Assembly: GCA_903813345.2 (NCBI GenBank)
Contig: CAIIXF020000007.1
Coordinates: forward strand, 13,686,714-13,750,713
From: Owenia fusiformis
Taxonomy: Eukaryota; Annelida; Polychaeta; Sabellida; Oweniidae
Length of the DNA: 64,000 bases
Direction: 5' to 3'
Both the position numbers and the translations under genes were made by a program. Shown here piece after piece: positions 62,501-64,000 of the stretch; within the stretch, counting starts at the first letter, position 1; each line of letters begins with the position of its first letter. A model generated the notes under the pieces. That model did no database searches, was not told where the DNA came from, and saw nothing but the letters and a program-made list of their open reading frames with translations.

Positions 62501-63935
62501 TGACAAAGAAAGATCATTGAATATTAAACAACAGTGTCTCTTTTTATTGCCAATCTCTCAAGTTGGTAGATAAGATCATAAAGATTGACAAAGAAAGATT
62601 ACAGAACAAAGAACCACATTGCCTTTTTACTGTCAGTGTCTGTAAAACTATGTTTTTTGATGTTCATATTTCCAAGTATATGTAATTTTGACACAAAAAA
62701 CACTGGATACGTATATGTAACAATTCCTCTTCCTATCGCTTAAATCTGTTCCCAAGTTGATTATTAAGCTCTTCCCTTATTTTGAGCAAATACATTATTA
62801 ACAATTGTATCAATTTTAACGCTTACCAAAAGTTGAATCCTTATTCCATTGAGATTAGGTCCTGAGCACTGTTCCCTTGTTACTTCCATCTTCATCTCTG
62901 ATGTGATTGTGATGATCAGTTGATGGTACATTGTCTTTTATACCATACCAGGTTATACTTTCTGCCAAACTTTCAGTTATTAACACACAGATAATATTTT
63001 AATCCCAAACTGACAAGATATGACACAAACAAACAATCAAACTTAAACTGGTGACAATGTTTGCATGTAAAAACATATACAAGGATTAACTGTAGACTGT
63101 TTTTGTTTTGGGCTCACTTAATTAATTAGGATTAACTATTGGCTTAGAAACTGACGTTGAAAGTGACACTTGGGGCTTACCTTATGCACTTATATGTGAT
63201 CAGTAATTATTAAAGGATTAAAAATGTTGTTTTTAACCTGGCATTTTGGAATATACCACATTGTTGACTTGTTTTATTCTGGATAATTTCTTCATTGATC
63301 AGAAAATATAAATATCTGAACTTTATTTTCTAATCCAATAAATGAATTATATTTCAGTGATGTTTATTTTGAATAAATATCTCATTGTTTTTCAAATCTC
63401 TTTCAAGATAATCACGTTAAGTTTTTAAAAGCGGGATTGCCATAAATATCAACTTTTATGTCAACACCACAAGACTTAGTGTTGATATATTGTTATAGTC
63501 TCCAATTTTTGTGTAGGGTGTTCAGCATCTGGCATTTGGTGTCCATTGGTCCATCAGAGTTTGGTGTATGTATCAAATAACAAGTAGTGACATTTTGCAT
63601 GTCAGTGCCTTGTTTCCCTAAACAGAGCACTGACATATTCAGCTTGTGTTTAGTAAAACTTTTAATGGCATACACTGTAGATCATCTGCCATTCACCTTG
63701 ATCCAATGGCTTACTACATTTACATTTTACAATATTGTCCTTTGCTTTTTGGCTTTGACTACTTTATATTTCATGAACCAAATACACTATTGATCATTTG
63801 CACCTGTTTTTTATTTATTTTCAGGTGGCATGTATGCAGTTCATCAACATAGTTGTCCACTCAGTGGAGGACATGAATTTCAGAGTTCACCTACAACATG
63901 AGTTCTCACTAATAGGACTTGATGAATACCTTGAG
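20435..63935 (+). CDS. Formin-like protein (FMNL/FRL family), N-terminal part, ten exons; continues past window
   Basis: Exons are 20435-20551, 28506-28589, 30835-30921, 34564-34647, 36266-36345, 36593-36676, 37557-37806, 38147-38223, 38501-38672 and 63825-63935. All phases agree, giving 382 codons. The product starts MGNSES, an N-myristoylation context like that of vertebrate FMNLs. It continues with the GTPase-binding/FH3 (DID) region: [110 protein letters not shown] and [20 protein letters not shown]. These blocks follow the family closely. Such proteins are Rho-family-regulated actin nucleators and bundlers at the membrane. The dimerisation, FH1, FH2 and DAD parts must lie to the right. 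The last intron seen is almost wholly satellite DNA. Confidence 0.93.
21553..22409. mobile_element. TIR element with 6-bp target duplication and an acidic ORF
   Basis: The ends are CCAGTGTAGTCATTAA (21553) and its exact complement ending at 22409. The direct repeat CTATGA flanks it at 21547-21552 and 22410-22415. The interior has further paired words (gctggtcatt, gaccag, ggtccgtat). One 72-codon frame is present (21966-22184). Confidence 0.8.
21966..22184 (+). CDS. Small acidic ORF inside the TIR element
   Basis: The 72 codons start [16 protein letters not shown], continue with a run rich in Asp, Glu, Ser and Tyr ([20 protein letters not shown]) and end in a hydrophobic tail ([11 protein letters not shown]). 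No known domain is seen. It could be the exon of a lost transposon-encoded protein or chance. It is listed because the composition is unusual for non-coding AT-rich DNA. Confidence 0.3.
   Translation: MESLESMEDIQDIETNVTVNVTMPEADTNTEATCSLDHSDYDSCDEFDDTDNDYDSENELNMAIGDLLGPLI
22461..22553 (+). repeat. Tandem duplication, 48-bp unit, two copies
   Basis: The unit with atgcttcatatccatttaac and ccacaaaaagtaaatagata starts at 22461 and again at 22509, nearly identical. Confidence 0.8.
24290..24420. repeat. Dispersed repeat copy (family of three in the window)
   Basis: The words ggtgtttggcat (twice), tatcaaatggcgggtggtga and cattttgcatgttattgcc match 63505-63625 (tatcaaataacaagtagtga, cattttgcatgtcagtgcc) and, more weakly, 11690-11780. 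Confidence 0.6.
24868..24955 (+). repeat. Tandem duplication, ~43-bp unit, two copies
   Basis: The word ttgaaagtcttgttaaaagg is repeated at a distance of about 43 bp, each time followed by aaaaa and ctgtcattt. Confidence 0.7.
27731..27918. mobile_element. Decayed pogo/Tigger-like MITE
   Basis: The ends AATGAAACCTTTTAAGTGGA and (complement of the right) GCAAAACCTGTCTAAGTGGA form an inverted pair, with TA on each side (27729-27730, 27919-27920). Words of the type taagtggaacacct recur inside, as in Tigger-type elements with TA duplications. Confidence 0.5.
28506..28589 (+). CDS. FMNL exon 2
   Basis: The exon has 28 codons, with acceptor tgatttcag and donor GACCAG|gtttgt, phase 0 at both ends. 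It encodes [20 protein letters not shown], part of the conserved GTPase-binding region. Confidence 0.9.
28590..30834 (+). other. FMNL intron 2
   Basis: From 28590 to about 29949 I see only AT-rich non-coding sequence. The rest is the foldback element at 29950-30706 and the acceptor region (gattttag). Confidence 0.6.
29950..30706. mobile_element. Long foldback element, ~757 bp
   Basis: The left arm (CCCATGCAGACAGATC, catatgatgcgagactcgac, ccaggaaac) pairs with the right arm (gtttcctg, gtctcgcatcatacaaatg, GATCTGTCTGCATGGG). Complementarity continues inward (catatgtcatacaattaata against tatttattgtatgacatata) to a centre near 30265. Nearly the whole element would fold into one hairpin. No transposase is present. 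The 95-codon frame at 30331-30618 lies in the arm and is not a gene. Confidence 0.8.
30835..30921 (+). CDS. FMNL exon 3
   Basis: The exon has 29 codons, with acceptor ctgattttag and donor CTACG|gtaagt, phase 0. [20 protein letters not shown] aligns with the family block ER...PPxxYxxKL. Confidence 0.9.
31758..31775 (+). other. Candidate 18-nt micro-exon (FMNL intron 3)
   Basis: The 18 bases between gtcttgtag and gtatgag would add six residues (IFSMGE) without changing frame, since both neighbouring exons are phase 0. There is no homology support, and short AG/GT pairs arise often by chance. Confidence 0.2.
31831..31963. repeat. Short inverted-repeat element, ~132 bp
   Basis: The arms ctcttcaaaatagaccatgg and ccatggtctttttgagg, with the neighbours tcttataaatgg and ccatttatagga, pair over about 30 bp. 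It is a MITE-like hairpin. Confidence 0.6.
32493..32900. mobile_element. pogo/Tigger-type MITE, 408 bp
   Basis: The termini CAGTGAAACCTTCCTAATG and (complement) CAGCAAAACCATTAATG are flanked by TA at 32491-32492 and 32901-32902. The second block (gggaacatc against gtgaacacttccca) also pairs. TA target and CAGTGAAACC-like ends are the hallmarks of pogo/Tigger elements. No transposase. Confidence 0.75.
32903..34377 (+). other. FMNL intron 3, right part
   Basis: AT-rich intronic sequence. A CpG-containing patch near 34023-34075 (ggcagccatcttg, ctggcgggaaattt) stands out slightly but has no assignable role. Confidence 0.4.
34378..34487 (+). repeat. Minisatellite, ~21-bp unit, about five copies
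   Basis: Units of the type ACACTAACAGGAGGCAAAC are repeated with single-base changes and small insertions in FMNL intron 3, just before exon 4. Confidence 0.8.
34564..34647 (+). CDS. FMNL exon 4 (Ser/Arg-rich insert, possibly alternative)
   Basis: The exon has 28 codons between tttgctttag and TTTCAG|gtggtc, phase 0 at both ends. [19 protein letters not shown] is Ser/Arg-rich and sits between two strongly conserved blocks where I recall no equally long segment in vertebrate FMNLs. Because it is a multiple of three, it could be skipped without a frameshift. Confidence 0.65.
34648..36265 (+). other. FMNL intron 4
   Basis: It contains the X-box-like pair at 35141-35185. Otherwise it is AT-rich with no supported feature; the minus-strand frames at 35160-36109 are without motifs. 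Confidence 0.5.
35141..35185. promoter_or_regulatory. Pair of RFX X-box-like motifs
   Basis: GTAACCATAGCAAC at 35141-35154 and GTAACCATAGTAAC at 35172-35185 both fit the X-box form GTNRCC-N(0-3)-RGYAAC and are 31 bp apart in the same orientation. In other animals such sites bind RFX factors of ciliary genes. A regulatory role here is inference. Confidence 0.4.
36266..36345 (+). CDS. FMNL exon 5
   Basis: Acceptor ttttgtag, donor ATTGA|gtaagt, leaving two bases. [17 protein letters not shown] is a highly conserved FMNL block. Confidence 0.9.
36593..36676 (+). CDS. FMNL exon 6
   Basis: Acceptor tatgtttcag, donor ATGAG|gtactt. It encodes [20 protein letters not shown], nearly identical to the family. 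It takes one base from the previous split codon and leaves two. Confidence 0.92.
36677..37556 (+). other. FMNL intron 6
   Basis: AT-rich. The first 100 bp contain imperfect direct repeats of gtacttgtcttagtagag and tatacaagtct that echo the end of exon 6. I see nothing else. Confidence 0.5.
37557..37806 (+). CDS. FMNL exon 7
   Basis: The exon is 250 nt between tgcttctag and CACCAG|gtaagg. A variable Ser-rich linker ([20 protein letters not shown], likely phosphorylatable) is followed by the conserved [16 protein letters not shown]. Confidence 0.9.
38147..38223 (+). CDS. FMNL exon 8
   Basis: The exon is 77 nt between atatttccag and ATGAG|gtaaga. [20 protein letters not shown] belongs to the armadillo-like FH3/DID fold. 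Confidence 0.9.
38501..38672 (+). CDS. FMNL exon 9
   Basis: The exon is 172 nt between ataatttcag and TTTATG|gtaagc. [20 protein letters not shown] and [16 protein letters not shown] are core DID blocks. Confidence 0.93.
39273..39990. mobile_element. Foldback insertion interrupting the satellite array
   Basis: The left arm (aggtatcaatatggtgaact, tttctcttaaacca, aacattctgaaaa, ccttgttggaacaaaat, gacctctcaatat, acaaaggaaattttggttga) is answered by its complement on the right (tcaaccaaactttcctttgt, atattgagagac, cgttttgttccaatgagg, ttttcagaatgtt, tggtttaagagaaa, gtttaccatatctatacc). The centre lies near 39630. It cuts a monomer: the left flank stops at gttgatagaaag and the right resumes at ttttgacagacaatggtc. 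No protein is encoded. Confidence 0.8.
41281..45010. repeat. Higher-order duplication, ~2.1-kb period, with one dimer lost
   Basis: The segment from 41281 recurs from 43421 (shift 2140) with very few changes (ttctattgcc to ttctcttgcc at 43641). From about 42320 the matching shift becomes 1916 (42683 matches 44599). The difference of 224 bp is two monomers, so one copy lost a dimer. Confidence 0.85.
45384..51737. repeat. 6354-bp higher-order block, copy 1
   Basis: It is matched base for base, wherever I compared, by the next 6354 bp. Diagnostic variants include tctatggcc at 45441, the truncated monomer junction cacaaagtattgcc at 46403 and the short unit at about 50140. The only difference noticed is actta at 50756-50760 against actga in copy 2. 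Confidence 0.9.
47880..48840. repeat. Six-monomer (674-bp) sub-repeat inside block copy 1
   Basis: The variant acttagttattcgatgttg followed by gacatggaaagg and ctcttttgcc occurs at 47887 and again 674 bp later at 48561. It is duplicated again in block copy 2. Confidence 0.7.
51738..58091. repeat. 6354-bp higher-order block, copy 2
   Basis: It is the direct tandem partner of 45384-51737: tctatggcc at 51795, the truncated junction at about 52757 and the short unit at about 56494 all lie 6354 bp further. Identity stops near 58149. Confidence 0.9.
57720..59240. repeat. ~901-bp (eight-monomer) duplication at the right of the array
   Basis: The variants tgagtataataacag (57901 and 58802), ttgatgttgtttcaaag and aaaggccactgaatatagaat recur at a ~901-bp shift. 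Small changes separate the copies (gtttaaca against gtttgaca). Confidence 0.7.
62791..63489 (+). other. Right end of FMNL intron 9
   Basis: AT-rich unique sequence between the decayed edge monomers and the dispersed repeat. No gene seen. Confidence 0.5.
63490..63640. repeat. Dispersed repeat copy
   Basis: tagtctcc, gggtgttcagcatctggcat, tatcaaataacaagtagtga and cattttgcatgtcagtgcc match the copies at 24290-24420 and 11665-11780, all in the same orientation. Confidence 0.6.
63825..63935 (+). CDS. FMNL exon 10
   Basis: The exon has 37 codons between tattttcag and CTTGAG|gtaggc, phase 0. [20 protein letters not shown] and GLDEYLE continue directly from exon 9 (HIDFM-VACMQF), proving that the exons on both sides of the satellite belong to one gene. 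Confidence 0.93.
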
Positions 63936-64000
63936 GTAGGCATTGAGAGGGCTGAACTAAAATTAAAACTTCTTGACTAGGCTTTTAGTCCTAGAACAAC

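Larger units (their letters stand above)
38905..62790. repeat. Intronic satellite array, ~113-bp monomer, about 200 copies
   Basis: Units of about 110-114 bp run head to tail. Five successive starts of gccaatgtctgtaaaa (40149, 40262, 40375, 40488, 40601) are spaced exactly 113 bp. Conserved words are ttcacaaagtttgaca, cactgaatataaaataacag, tgcctctttctattgcc and gatgttgttcc. Two classes occur: A (gacaaagaaagatcactgaatataaaataacag) and B (gacatagaaaggtcactgagtataaaaacag, a few bases shorter). Monomers at 38905-39270 and 62560-62790 are clearly diverged, while central ones are homogeneous, as expected from unequal crossing-over. All open frames in the array, both strands, are products of the repeat. 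Confidence 0.97.

Noticed and set aside
38905-62790. CRISPR array
   Set aside because: The units are contiguous ~113-bp repeats without short repeat/unique-spacer alternation, lie in a spliced animal gene, and have no cas genes nearby.

Overview
The window looks like nuclear DNA of an invertebrate animal, most likely a lophotrochozoan such as a mollusc. This is an inference from AT-rich sequence, short exons with GT-AG introns, animal-specific gene families and many small inverted-repeat transposons. There is no sign of prokaryotic or organellar organisation. I read three genes by joining exons whose splice sites and phases agree; most long open frames in the window are not genes.

Layout. 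(1) About 2-3911, plus strand: a seven-helix receptor closest to vertebrate GPR157, five coding exons, 5' end possibly outside the window, with one GC-AG intron. (2) 12222 down to at least 6339, minus strand: an unrecognised secreted modular protein built from two copies of an A-B-linker exon cassette. All its internal introns are phase 1, and one intron carries a 1.6-kb GC-rich TIR element. (3) 12767-19793: a transposon graveyard. An old LINE copy is split by a 3.4-kb TIR element and by a 0.9-kb foldback element with minisatellite arms, and is followed by a younger 5'-truncated LINE with a poly(A) tail. (4) 20435 to the right edge, plus strand: the N-terminal 382 codons (ten exons) of a formin-like (FMNL/FRL) gene, covering the myristoylation start and the GBD/FH3 region. 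The gene continues beyond the window.

The most striking feature is in the formin intron between 38672 and 63825. Of its 25.15 kb, about 23.9 kb is a tandem satellite with a ~113-bp unit and roughly 200 copies. It has divergent edge monomers, two monomer classes, and several layers of higher-order duplication, including a 6354-bp block present twice in tandem with only one difference noticed. A ~720-bp foldback sequence interrupts the array near its left edge.

Other formin introns hold several short inverted-repeat elements, some with clear target duplications, and a pair of RFX X-box-like motifs. The three genes have no evident shared pathway: a membrane receptor, an extracellular protein and a cytoskeletal actin regulator lie side by side.
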